Under the pieces are notes generated by a model. That model ran no database searches and was not told the DNA's origin. It worked only from the letters and a program-made list of their open reading frames with translations. A program made the translations under genes and the position numbers. A stretch of 64,000 bases of DNA from BJGO01 sp039810885 (GTDB lineage Bacteria > Bacteroidota > Bacteroidia > Chitinophagales > UBA10324): NCBI GenBank assembly GCA_039810885.1, contig JBDHXV010000007.1:12666-76665 (forward strand), written 5' to 3'. This document shows positions 44,223-53,900 of this stretch, piece after piece. Within the stretch, counting starts at the first letter, position 1; the number at the start of each line of letters is the position of its first letter.

Positions 44223-44677
44223 TATGAGCCACTCAATAATTCCTTCACCATAGCGGAAATGCTCTTTCCATCGGCCTTACCGGCTAGCGATTTTGTAGCT
44301 ACTCCCATAACCTTACCCATATCTGAAGGAGCGGCAGCGCCAACTTGTGCGATGATTTCGCTCAGCGCATTGCGAAGTTCTTCAACACTCATTTGTGCGG
44401 GCAAGAATTTTTCAATGACGGCAATTTCCTCCTTCTCTTTTTGCGCCAAATCGACACGATTCTCTTTCTCAAATATTTCTAATGCATCCTTACGCTGCTT
44501 CACGAGCTTTTGAAGAAGCTTGAGTTCGCCATCCGCATCGATTTCTCCATTGGCCCCCTTCTCCGTTTTGGCAATAATAATAGCAGCTTTTATAGCGCGA
44601 ACTCCGCGTAAAGTTGCTTCATCTTTGTTTTTCATGGCCTCTTTCATTAAGCCCATGATTTGTTGTTCTAATGACAT
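44222..44677 (-). CDS. GatB/YqeY domain protein
   Basis: The 151-residue protein matches YqeY proteins, which share the tail domain of GatB and may bind tRNA. The pattern LKEAMKNKDEATLRGVRAIKAA and EEIAVIEKFLPAQMSVEELR, then DMGKVMGVATKSLAGKADGK, is characteristic. A minus-strand TAGATTTG box (44697-44704) 19 nt upstream of the ATG may drive yqeY-cvpA-pabA. Confidence 0.93.
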   Translation of the reverse strand: MSLEQQIMGLMKEAMKNKDEATLRGVRAIKAAIIIAKTEKGANGEIDADGELKLLQKLVKQRKDALEIFEKENRVDLAQKEKEEIAVIEKFLPAQMSVEELRNALSEIIAQVGAAAPSDMGKVMGVATKSLAGKADGKSISAMVKELLSGS

Positions 44678-44696
44678 GCGATGTTACATTTAAGTG

Positions 44697-44704
44697 CAAA
44701 TCTA
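44697..44704 (-). promoter_or_regulatory. Candidate -7 box for yqeY-cvpA-pabA
   Basis: TAGATTTG on the minus strand matches TAnnTTTG. A TTTG lies 14 nt upstream of it (44719-44722), shorter than the usual 17-23 spacing, so the -33 element is doubtful. Confidence 0.4.
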
Positions 44705-44741
44705 AAGGCAATAAAAAACAAAATTCGAATTGCTTTTTATA

Positions 44742-46883
44742 TCACCAGAGAATGGTCATTTCATTAAATAAGTAAGAGGCCTTTCCCAGTTCATCAATAA
44801 TATATAACATATAGCGGGTGTCTAATGAAATATTGCGACAGCGTGCCGGGTCAAAATAAATATCGCTCATGGTTCCTTCCCATACGCGATCAAAGTTGAT
44901 ACCGACTAGCTCACCCCGTGCATTTAGAACCGGGCTTCCGCTGTTCCCTCCCGTTGTGTGATTAGAGGCTATAAAACAAGTATGCAGATTGCCATCCTTA
45001 TCGCCGTATTTACCAAACTTTTTTTCAGTTAACATTTTCTCATAGTCCGGAAGTAGAACATAATCATCAGCCGACACGGTATAATATTTTTCGAGAATGC
45101 CTTCACTTGTCGAATACCAGTTATATGTAACAGCATCATAAGGATTGTAAGACTTTACATTTCCATAAGCAATGCGAAGTGTACTGTTGGCATCGGGGAA
45201 GAATTTCTTCTCGGGGAATAGGTGCATTTGTTCATTCATATATTCCCGATTCAACTCAATAAGAGGTGTGTTAAATTGTTGATATTTATTTACAATGAGT
45301 TTGTAATAATTGCGCACAGCTATTGCTAATAAGTAAAGAGGGTCTTGTTCTAATTGTTTTTTCGATTTCCGGTTAAGATTTTCAATCCACGTAATTAGGG
45401 ACTTTTCATTGTTAAGGAAAGAAGAGGGATAAGTGGATAGAGCATAAAGATGAATATCGTTTTTGTGCTTTTTTATAGCATCTTCAATAAAGGGAATGCG
45501 TAATGAGGCGGGCGTATTTTCCCAATATAAGGGGATGAGCGCCTCAAATACAGCGGCGTCCGCTTGTTGGTTATAGTCTTTAAAAAAGCCACGGATGTTT
45601 TTTTTCCATTCTTCTTTTTTCTCTGCACTAATAATAAAATTGTTTGCCGAGGCCTGTTGTAAAATATCATTCAACACATAAGCTATTTTGAAAATTTCAG
45701 GAGCCATTAATGCCTCAGAAGTATAATCCAGTATGGGCTGATAAATATGCAATGAATCATAGAATACGTTCATCAACTTTAAAGTCTCTGTTGCATTAAA
45801 CTCATCGGTGCTGCGTTTCGATATTTCTTGCTCATAATCTTTCTTAAGTTGTACAACATTACATTCCTGCAGCCCCTTCATTTCTCCCTGCCACTTCTTC
45901 CACGCATTACTTACTCCGTTATACTTCGCTTGATATTGTAATCGAATTGTATCATTTTTCTTCATGAATTGTTGCCAAATATTCAAGCGCATAGTGCGCA
46001 CCTGCACACGTATAGGATCAGCTACATTCGCAACTAAGTCAACCGCAAAGGAGGAAAAGTATTGTTGAGTTCGCCCGGGAAAACCATATACCATTGTAAA
46101 ATCATCTTCTTTAATTCCTCGTGCAGATACAGGTAGAAAATATTTAGGCTGGTAGGGGATGTTATCGGGGCTATACTCAGCAGGCTCATTATTATCTTTA
46201 GCATAAATGCGGAACAATGAAAAATCTCCGGTGTGCCGAGGCCAAATCCAGTTGTCGGTGTCGCCGCCATAATTGCCTATACTTATGGGCGGAACTCCCA
46301 CAAGGCGTATATCTTTGAACTCTTCGGTAACGAATAAAAAGTATTGATTGCCATTGTAGAAAGGAACAACATAAGCCCCGTAAGTCGTGCCGCGGATTGC
46401 TTCTCCGATTAGAATATTACTGATGCTGTCCACTATCCGTGTACGGGCGATCTCATCGTGCAAATCACTTGCGAGTGGAATAATCTGAGCACTAACATCT
46501 TCTATACTAACGATAAATGTTACAGAAAGTCCCTTGCAGGGCAGTTCTTCATCTTTACTCTTAGCCCAAAAACCATTTTTGAGATAGTTATTTTCTATAG
46601 TGCTTAGGCGTTGAACGTTCCCTAGTCCACAATGGTGATTCGTCACTAATAAACCATCTTTGCCAATAACTTCGCCCGTACAACCACCGCCGAATATGAC
46701 TATAGCATCTTTTATAGAGGGCCGCTCCTGATTGTAAAGAGTTGTTTTATCAAGCTGAAACCCCTTACTGCGCATATCGTTTATCGTTGCTTCATCTATC
46801 AAATTAGGTTGCCACATTCCTTGCGCAAGTAATGATGCAGCGTATAAAATATTCAGTATCGAAACAAAGAAAAACTTTTCCAT
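44742..46883 (-). CDS. S46 family dipeptidyl-peptidase (DPP7/DPP11 family, DPP11-like)
   Basis: This 713-residue periplasmic exopeptidase releases dipeptides. A signal peptide precedes mature QGMWQPN. Motifs are the catalytic His in LLVTNHHCGLG near residue 83, Asp in GDTDNWIWPRHTGD near residue 210, and Ser in TTGGNSGSPVLN near residue 647. After the Ser the sequence reads GINFDRVWEG: Arg at the position that is Gly in DPP7 and Arg in DPP11, which favours acidic P1 residues. That subtype call rests on one position recalled from family knowledge. Confidence 0.92.
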   Translation of the reverse strand: MEKFFFVSILNILYAASLLAQGMWQPNLIDEATINDMRSKGFQLDKTTLYNQERPSIKDAIVIFGGGCTGEVIGKDGLLVTNHHCGLGNVQRLSTIENNYLKNGFWAKSKDEELPCKGLSVTFIVSIEDVSAQIIPLASDLHDEIARTRIVDSISNILIGEAIRGTTYGAYVVPFYNGNQYFLFVTEEFKDIRLVGVPPISIGNYGGDTDNWIWPRHTGDFSLFRIYAKDNNEPAEYSPDNIPYQPKYFLPVSARGIKEDDFTMVYGFPGRTQQYFSSFAVDLVANVADPIRVQVRTMRLNIWQQFMKKNDTIRLQYQAKYNGVSNAWKKWQGEMKGLQECNVVQLKKDYEQEISKRSTDEFNATETLKLMNVFYDSLHIYQPILDYTSEALMAPEIFKIAYVLNDILQQASANNFIISAEKKEEWKKNIRGFFKDYNQQADAAVFEALIPLYWENTPASLRIPFIEDAIKKHKNDIHLYALSTYPSSFLNNEKSLITWIENLNRKSKKQLEQDPLYLLAIAVRNYYKLIVNKYQQFNTPLIELNREYMNEQMHLFPEKKFFPDANSTLRIAYGNVKSYNPYDAVTYNWYSTSEGILEKYYTVSADDYVLLPDYEKMLTEKKFGKYGDKDGNLHTCFIASNHTTGGNSGSPVLNARGELVGINFDRVWEGTMSDIYFDPARCRNISLDTRYMLYIIDELGKASYLFNEMTILW

Positions 46884-46935
46884 AAGAAGAAACGTGTGCG
46901 GCTAAAAATATCAAAAACCACACGACATCGTCTTC

Positions 46936-47742
46936 CTATGGTTTTACAAACTTGATGATATCATTTCCACACTGCAACAGATATATACCTCTTTCCAAAT
47001 GATAGCAAGGTATATTAAGGCTAATTTCTCCAGGCGCAAGAGTGCTTCCATAAGCGAGTTGTCCGCTAACGGTATATAAATTTACACTTCGTACGGCATT
47101 AGCCGGATTAATGCTAAGAATTAAATGACCATTATCTTGTGATAGAATTCTTAATGTGCTATTTTCTTTAATGGAAGAAATGCCAACGCCCTGTGATGAG
47201 TTGAGAGGCAACTTAAATGCATATACATTGTCGCCCACAACTTGATCATCATTATTTGCCGCTAAGCCGGCTACACAAAACTTTACCGGTCCGGCATCTG
47301 TAGCGGGAGCCGTCCAATTAAATGTCCAAATGTTTGTATCATCCGCATTCTTATGACCGATATAGGTGATTCCGCCAATCGTTTGGATGCTGGTTGTTGT
47401 TGAATTAATGACTGCCAAAGTGCCAACTGCATTATTGTTGGCATCCACAACCGCCGCTTCAAATCCAAACCGATATTTAGTAGAATCGTTTACCGAAACG
47501 CTAACGGTATATTGTGTGCCGGGAGTGTATTCCGTTCCGTTGCCGTCATACATTATACTTACAGAACCGGGCCCCGTGTTGGGTTGTGAGTTATGACAAG
47601 AAGACACCCCACACCCACCGCCGCCGGGTATATAACAGGCGTCGGGTGGCGGTGTGGTAGAATAGGTTAGAGACTCGGTAGTAGATAATAGCACTGCTAG
47701 GAATGTAATACTGACGATGGAAGCAAGAGTAATTATTTTCAT
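46936..47742 (-). CDS. Secreted protein with choice-of-anchor V-like domain and type IX sorting domain
   Basis: The 268-residue protein has a signal peptide (IITLASIVSITFLAVLLSTT) and a Reelin-like/choice-of-anchor V domain at about 35-185, with GCGVSSCHNSQPNTGPGSVS at its start. A C-terminal sorting domain follows (LYTVSGQLAYGS, then LERGIYLLQCGNDIIKFVKP), indicating export by the type IX system. The first motif is CxxxxCH, not the CxxCH of cytochrome c, so haem binding is not claimed. Confidence 0.8.
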   Translation of the reverse strand: MKIITLASIVSITFLAVLLSTTESLTYSTTPPPDACYIPGGGGCGVSSCHNSQPNTGPGSVSIMYDGNGTEYTPGTQYTVSVSVNDSTKYRFGFEAAVVDANNNAVGTLAVINSTTTSIQTIGGITYIGHKNADDTNIWTFNWTAPATDAGPVKFCVAGLAANNDDQVVGDNVYAFKLPLNSSQGVGISSIKENSTLRILSQDNGHLILSINPANAVRSVNLYTVSGQLAYGSTLAPGEISLNIPCYHLERGIYLLQCGNDIIKFVKP

Positions 47743-47927
47743 AAGTTTTAGAAAAATAAAGGTAAAAAGTTATTATTAAGATTAATTATTTTTTCAATGA
47801 ACATGTGCCCTCCACTTATTTGTTTCTTTATAAAAGAAGACGACATTTACTATTATACAAACATTAAGCCTTTTTGATTAATTATTAAAAAGAATTTCGT
47901 GTAGAGTGCATGTATTTGATGCTTTTA

Positions 47928-47935
47928 TATATTTG
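47928..47935 (+). promoter_or_regulatory. Candidate -7 box for the DUF4290 gene
   Basis: TATATTTG lies 10 nt before the ATG at 47946. It overlaps an in-frame upstream ATG reading (47910), which argues that the later ATG is the true start. A -33 TTTG at 19 nt is absent. Confidence 0.4.
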
Positions 47936-47945
47936 TAGCATAATA

Positions 47946-48602
47946 ATGGAATACAATACCACGAGGCCTCAACTGCGGTATACCGAGTACGGCCGTATCA
48001 TCAAAAGTTACGTGGATCACATTCTCACTATTCAAGATCGCGAAAAGCGCACCCGCGCTGCCCGAACGGTAATTGATATGATGATGATGGCAAATCCGCA
48101 GTTTAAGAATATTGAAGAGTACAAACACAAGCTTTGGGATCATCTTTATATTATGAGTGATTTCAAACTGGATGTCGATGCACCTTATCCGGCTCCTCCA
48201 CCCGAGGCCGCAGACTTTAAGCGACCGGAGCACATGCATTATCCCGATGGTAAAATCAAGAACCAAACATTTGGCAAAAACTTCGAGCGATTTATTGAGC
48301 GCGCAATTGTATGCGATGATCCGGAAAAACTAAAAGGATATGCGGAAACTGCAGCTTATTACATCAAGTTGGCTTACCTCAACTGGAACAACGAACACGT
48401 TACAGATGAATCAGTGAAATCGGATTTATATAATTTAAGCAATGGTAAACTAAGCGTAGATGAAACATATAACCTTGATAATGTGAAAGGCGGCACGGCG
48501 TATCAGCAAAATTATGCCTTAGACAAGAAGAAAAATAAAAAGCATAAAAAGCAATTTTTTCGCGGTAACAGTGGCGGAAAAAAATTTTTTAAGAAGAGAT
48601 AA
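47946..48602 (+). CDS. DUF4290 family protein
   Basis: This 218-residue protein of the uncharacterised DUF4290 family is found in Bacteroidota. It begins MEYNTTRPQLRYTEYGRII and has a conserved helical core (REKRTRAARTVIDMMMMAN, KLWDHLYIMSDF). The tail is strongly basic (KKKNKKHKKQFFRGNSGGKK), which suggests nucleic acid or ribosome contact. The start at 47946 is preferred over the ATG at 47910 because the extra 12 residues look like translated promoter. Confidence 0.88.
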   Translation: MEYNTTRPQLRYTEYGRIIKSYVDHILTIQDREKRTRAARTVIDMMMMANPQFKNIEEYKHKLWDHLYIMSDFKLDVDAPYPAPPPEAADFKRPEHMHYPDGKIKNQTFGKNFERFIERAIVCDDPEKLKGYAETAAYYIKLAYLNWNNEHVTDESVKSDLYNLSNGKLSVDETYNLDNVKGGTAYQQNYALDKKKNKKHKKQFFRGNSGGKKFFKKR

Positions 48603-48800
48603 CAAAACGCAACACACTCAATTTTGCTAATCCGGATTTTAGCAAACAAGGGCTGATATAATCTGGCCATAAGCGAGGTAATACAGCAGATTAACGGATT
48701 AAACTATACATCCCACACGCTCACTGTTAATCATCATCTCATTTAGAGAATTACGTGCCTCGACTTGCCTTTATTTTAGCAACGCTACAAAAAAGCGTTA

Positions 48801-50114
48801 ATGGCTATGGCTGATATATTTGAAGTAACGGGAGGAAAAAAACTAAAAGGAGAAATTGTTCCACAAGGGGCTAAAAATGAAGCATTACAAATACTTTGTG
48901 CCACTCTTTTAACAGAGAGAGAAGTTGTCATTCATAACATACCGGATATTCTGGATGTGAATATGCTCATAACTCTTATTGCTGACTTTGGAGTAGAAGT
49001 AAAAAAGTTAGCCCACGGGTCCTATTCATTTAAGGCCGACAATGTTAACCTTGACTACCTTTATTCTGAAGATTACCGATTTAAAGCCGCTCGGTTGCGC
49101 GGTTCTATCATGATGATAGGGCCTCTATTGGCTCGATTCAAAAGAGCCTTTATTCCTAAACCGGGGGGAGACAAAATTGGTCGCAGACGATTAGATACCC
49201 ACTTCCTTGGATTTGAAAAACTCGGTGCTCAGTTTAAGTTTAATAACAATGACAATAGCTTCAGCATAGATGCATCTGAACTAAGAGGAACCTATATGCT
49301 TCTTGATGAAGCATCTGTCACGGGAACAGCCAACATAGTTATGGCAGCAGTACTCGCCAAAGGCACAACAACTATTTTTAACGCTGCATGTGAGCCGTAT
49401 CTGCAACAATTATGTAAAATGCTTGTACGTATGGGGGCTAGGATAGAAGGAATCGGCTCCAACTTGCTGACTATTCATGGTGTGGACTCTCTGAGTGGAA
49501 CGGAACACACTTTGTTGAGCGATATGATAGAAGTGGGCAGCTTCATTGGAATGGCTGCCATGACACAAAGTGAAATCACCATAAAAAATGCACAGCCACA
49601 CGAGCTTGGAATAATCCCCGACAACTTTCGTAAACTCGGCATTCAACTTGATATACAAGGAGATGATATTATTGTACCCTATCAAAGGCATTATGAAATC
49701 CAAACATTCATTGACGGTTCGGTATTGACTATTGCAGATGCTATTTGGCCGGGGCTGACCCCCGATTTGTTATCTGTTATTCTTGTAACCGCAACACAAG
49801 CGAAAGGCACAGTTCTAATTCATCAGAAAATGTTTGAAAGTCGTCTTTTCTTTGTGGATAAACTGATTGATATGGGGGCTCAAATTATATTGTGCGACCC
49901 TCACAGAGCCGCAGTCATCGGCATCAACAGAGCCTATAAACTTCGTGGTATAAAAATGACTTCTCCGGATATACGTGCAGGCGTTGCACTACTTATTGCT
50001 GCAATGAGTGCAGAAGGAGTTAGCACCATTAACAATATTAATCAAATTGACCGCGGATATCAAAACATTGAACAACGATTAAATGCATTAGGGGCAGATA
50101 TAAGCCGGAAGTAA
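48801..50114 (+). CDS. murA: UDP-N-acetylglucosamine 1-carboxyvinyltransferase MurA (Asp variant of the active-site Cys)
   Basis: MurA transfers enolpyruvate to UDP-GlcNAc, the first committed step of peptidoglycan synthesis. The 437-residue protein starts with the family signature (FEVTGGKKLKGEIVPQGAKN), and later IDRGYQNIEQRLNALGA closes it. At the position of the fosfomycin-target Cys (E. coli Cys115), the loop reads PGGDKIGRRRLDTH near residue 124, so Asp replaces Cys. Such enzymes are active and intrinsically fosfomycin-insensitive. The second Met (MADIFEV, 48807) is an equally good start. Confidence 0.96.
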   Translation: MAMADIFEVTGGKKLKGEIVPQGAKNEALQILCATLLTEREVVIHNIPDILDVNMLITLIADFGVEVKKLAHGSYSFKADNVNLDYLYSEDYRFKAARLRGSIMMIGPLLARFKRAFIPKPGGDKIGRRRLDTHFLGFEKLGAQFKFNNNDNSFSIDASELRGTYMLLDEASVTGTANIVMAAVLAKGTTTIFNAACEPYLQQLCKMLVRMGARIEGIGSNLLTIHGVDSLSGTEHTLLSDMIEVGSFIGMAAMTQSEITIKNAQPHELGIIPDNFRKLGIQLDIQGDDIIVPYQRHYEIQTFIDGSVLTIADAIWPGLTPDLLSVILVTATQAKGTVLIHQKMFESRLFFVDKLIDMGAQIILCDPHRAAVIGINRAYKLRGIKMTSPDIRAGVALLIAAMSAEGVSTINNINQIDRGYQNIEQRLNALGADISRK

Positions 50115-50147
50115 CGTAGGTCACAATTCAAATGTATTATGGCATGA

Positions 50148-50155
50148 TATATTTG
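50148..50155 (+). promoter_or_regulatory. Candidate -7 box for the thioredoxin-like gene
   Basis: TATATTTG lies 5 nt before the ATG at 50161, which would give an almost leaderless transcript. There is no TTTG at the -33 distance. Confidence 0.4.
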
Positions 50156-50160
50156 CATTT

Positions 50161-50775
50161 ATGATTCAGACACGAACATTCTCTGCGGCTTTTTTCAAAG
50201 CATTACCTAATTATACACAATATCGTGCACTTGCAGATAAGCTGATTGCAGAAAATAAGACGACCGGAAATAATCAATCCGAAGAATATCTTCAATATAC
50301 GCGCTTAAACATTAAGCGGATGGAGCGTATTGAAAAAACAATGGAACTGTTGCCGGAAGTGAAAGAAGCATTACCCCGAATTAAACAAAAACAAATTTGG
50401 GTAATTATCGGCGAAGCTTGGTGCGGCGACTGTGCTCAAAATATGCCTTACTTAGCTGCAATGGCCAATGCATCAAACGGACAAATTGATTTACGCGTGG
50501 CACTGCGTGACGATAATCCTGAATTTATGGATGCTCATTTAACAAATGGTGCACGATCAGTTCCTAAATTAATTGCCTTGGACACTCAAACTCTGGCAGA
50601 ACTCTTTGAATGGGGCTCTCGCCCGGCAGCGGCACAAGAAATATTAAAACAATATAAAGCGAACAAAGACACGATGACACATGATGACTTTGAAAAGCAA
50701 CTTCATACATGGTATGCACAAAATAAAGGGGCAGATATTCAACGTGAATTAATCAAACTGGCCACTAGTATCTAA
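50161..50775 (+). CDS. Thioredoxin family protein
   Basis: The 204-residue protein has a thioredoxin-like fold with redox motif GEAWCGDCAQNMPYL near residue 83 and the cis-Pro region RSVPKLIALD. The N-terminal 70 residues are helical. It lacks a signal peptide, so it is cytoplasmic. The WCGDC active site is characteristic of a Bacteroidota/Firmicutes thioredoxin subgroup; the client is not known. Confidence 0.88.
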   Translation: MIQTRTFSAAFFKALPNYTQYRALADKLIAENKTTGNNQSEEYLQYTRLNIKRMERIEKTMELLPEVKEALPRIKQKQIWVIIGEAWCGDCAQNMPYLAAMANASNGQIDLRVALRDDNPEFMDAHLTNGARSVPKLIALDTQTLAELFEWGSRPAAAQEILKQYKANKDTMTHDDFEKQLHTWYAQNKGADIQRELIKLATSI

Positions 50776-50909
50776 TATATATACATAACTCCGACTTAAA
50801 AGGGGGCCAACTCAGAATTGCACTTGCGTTAGGCATAAGAGTTTTTATAAGGCAAGCTTTAATCACAATCTTGAAAAAGAATTGAACGATAGTTCTCGGC
50901 CATCTATTA

Positions 50910-50940
50910 TTTGGTATAGTCATTTTAGCGACTATATTTG
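50910..50940 (+). promoter_or_regulatory. Full Bacteroidota-type promoter of the type IX beta-helix protein
   Basis: TTTG at 50910-50913 (-33), 19 nt spacer, and TATATTTG at 50933-50940 (-7) match the consensus in sequence and spacing. The transcription start would lie near 50946, giving a leader of about 30 nt before the ATG at 50978. It is the best promoter in the window. Confidence 0.75.
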
Positions 50941-50977
50941 AACAACTCCCAACCCGAATTAAGTAATAAATATTAGA

Positions 50978-53900
50978 ATGATGCAACTAAAAATATTTCG
51001 GCTAATTGTAATTCTTTTTACCGTATTATTTATTAATAAAGCGAGTATAGCACAGATTATTGGAGATTATCGCAGCAAGCAAACCGGTAACTGGAATGAT
51101 TTTAATACATGGGAGCGCTATGATGGAAGTGCATGGGTGGCAGCTTTAAGCGGCCAAACTCCCGGAGTTGCACCTGCCTGCAATGTTTTAATCCGCAATC
51201 TGCATCTGCTTACCTTAAATGCAACACCAGTCAATAGTTTAAATAGCCTTACCATTGGTGAGGGAGCCGGTGGCATTTTAGAGTATTATAATAGTTCTAC
51301 CACCGTAACACTTACTATTGACGGTATTTTTAATATGAAATCGGGTTCTATATTTCGCAGTTATGCGACTCCAACAGTGAACGGTACACACATGTTAAAG
51401 ATTGGTGGAGACTTTATTAATAATGGAGCAATTACATTAAGGCAAACATCTGGCATTTATACCGCTGCAGTTAATGTTTCTTTCAACGGGGCATCAGATA
51501 TAAAATATTACGGTAATGGAAGTGCATTATTTAATAACCTTATTCAAGACAATACGTTTTTACCATCGGGCGTAAGTATAAATAACACTATTACTGTTGC
51601 CGGCAAGCTTTCTATAAGTGCAGGTAATATCTTAACGCTTAATGCAGTAACTGTTAATTTAAAAGGAACACTTACCGCTCTGGAAATTTTTGGCACACTA
51701 CTCGATGCAGGAAATTCGACATTAATTGTTAATGGAACAGCGGCACAACAACTAAGCGTTAACGATTTTGAATTAAGCAATCTAACTATTGACAACACGG
51801 CAGGAGTAAGCCTTAGTGGCGGCGGCAATGCGATGATCACCGGCACCTTAACATTAATTTCAGGAGTATTAAATATAGGGTCTTCTGATTTGATGCTTTA
51901 TGGCAATCTTAGCATCAACAGTGGGAGCCTTTCGGGAACGAACACGTTATCCGGAATAACAGTTGGAGAAAAAGTACCCAACACGCAAGCAACGCTAACG
52001 CTACCGGCTATTGGTGGCACAGGATTGAAAAACCTAACAGTGAGAAGAAGCAATGGTGTTATTCTGGGAGCACCACTTACGCTTGGAAGTGGAGGCATAC
52101 TTACCTTGGAGCGAGGTATAGTTAATACAACGGCAACTAATTTATTGACGATTACAAATGCCACAGTTACGGGATCGAACTTATCTATTACCGTAACAAG
52201 CCCTGCGGGAAACTCGTGGGTACGGGGGCCTATACGAAGACAACATAATTTCTCGTCAGCATCTGTTTATACTTTTCCTGTTGGAGATGGAAATTATCAG
52301 GGAATGACAGTGGCGTTTAATGCAGCAGTCAACAGCAACAGCCTTACCGCAGAAGTGACTGATGGCAGTAGCGGAGGTAATGCAGGAACAGGGATGGGAG
52401 GAGCGCTATTCAATCGTTACTGGAAAATGAATTCAGGAAGTTCTATTGCGGCAGCGGCAACGATAAAAATATATGATTTAGAAAATGCTTACACAGGATC
52501 TGTTATTGGGTATGCTGCAACCCAGACGGGAACATATAACAGCATAGGTGGTACAACAAGTCAAAATATAGTTACATCTACAACCTATGCAGTTCCAAAC
52601 CCGATTAGTGCAGCCTATTTTACTATGACGGTAGCTCCGGTTTTAACCTCAGGGATATACAGCCTACCGGGGACAGTCAATGCAAGCACAGTAAGCAACC
52701 TATCTCAATTAGCAGCACTGTTAAATACCGGAAGTTTTGTTATTAACGACACCACTATTTTTGAATTTGACGCTACATATCCGACTGCCATTGAAACCTT
52801 CCCGATTTTGTTTAATCGTTTTTATGGAAAAGGTCAGGTTATCATCAGACCAGCCTCATCAGTTGCTACGACATTAGAAACAAAAGGGGATGCCGGCTCA
52901 AGTAATGCACTAATCTCTTTCAATGGCACTCAAAATCTAATTTGGGATGGGGTGCCGGGCGGGGCATCTGTAAGCAATACTCTTGCAGACATAAAATGGA
53001 TTGTACGTAATACGCGAACCTTAGCAACAGTTGGCCCAACCATTCAGTTTAACAATGATGCTTGTGGCAACACGATACAATATCTACAAATAGAAGGACA
53101 AAACATTTCAACGACGAGCGGAACCGTGTATTTTGGAAATACGGCAAGTGTATCGGGAAACAAAAGCAATAACATACTATACTGTATTCTACGAGATAGA
53201 AGTGATGCAATAGGAAATCCCGTAAATGCAATTTATTCGGTCGGCAATGCAGGAATAAACAAGATGGGTAACGACTATAACAATGTAAAAGGCTGCAACA
53301 TCTTTAATTTTTTCAGTGCCACATTAAGTACAGCCGGAATCGTTATTGGGAGCTACAGCGATGGATGGAAAATATCGGGCAATTCATTTTACCAAACGGT
53401 AACGCGAACTCATACCGGTGCCGGAACGAAGCATTATGGGATTTATATTAAAAACACCAATACCGGAACAACGTATGAAGTAAGTGATAATTTCATAGGA
53501 GGCTCCTCGGCAGAGGCGAATGGCAGCACCTGGATTCAAAATGGAACGGTAAATAGCACATTCATCGGCATTCACGTTGACGGAACAACTGCTGCACGAC
53601 ACACAATAAAAAATAATATAATTCGAAAAATAAGCTGGAGTTGCAGTAATAATACTACGAATGCTGCTCCCGGTATTTTTTGCGGAATCTACGTGCTAAA
53701 TGGTGGCGCATTAATTAAAAACAATATACTTGGCTGCGATACTGGAACATCAAGCATTGCTGTCAGCAGTACTTCAAACGGTTCACAAACATTCGGAATC
53801 GTATTTGATGGAAGTAGCGGCACAGCAAGTGTTCTTGAAAATAAAATCGGAAGCATTACAACGGTTGGCTCCACATCGGTAAACCACAGTTTTACCGCAA

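Noticed and set aside
46889..46924. CGTGTG / CACACG inverted repeat between the S46 and type IX genes as a terminator
   Set aside because: The stem is only six base pairs with a long loop and no T-run after it.
47910..47945. ATG at 47910 as the start of the DUF4290 protein
   Set aside because: The extra residues come from AT-rich promoter-like DNA including TATATTTG; family proteins begin near MEYNTTRPQL.
48603..48800. Possible RNA gene in the gap before murA
   Set aside because: No cloverleaf, conserved loop or strong stem was found by eye, and it is simply an untranslated gap.
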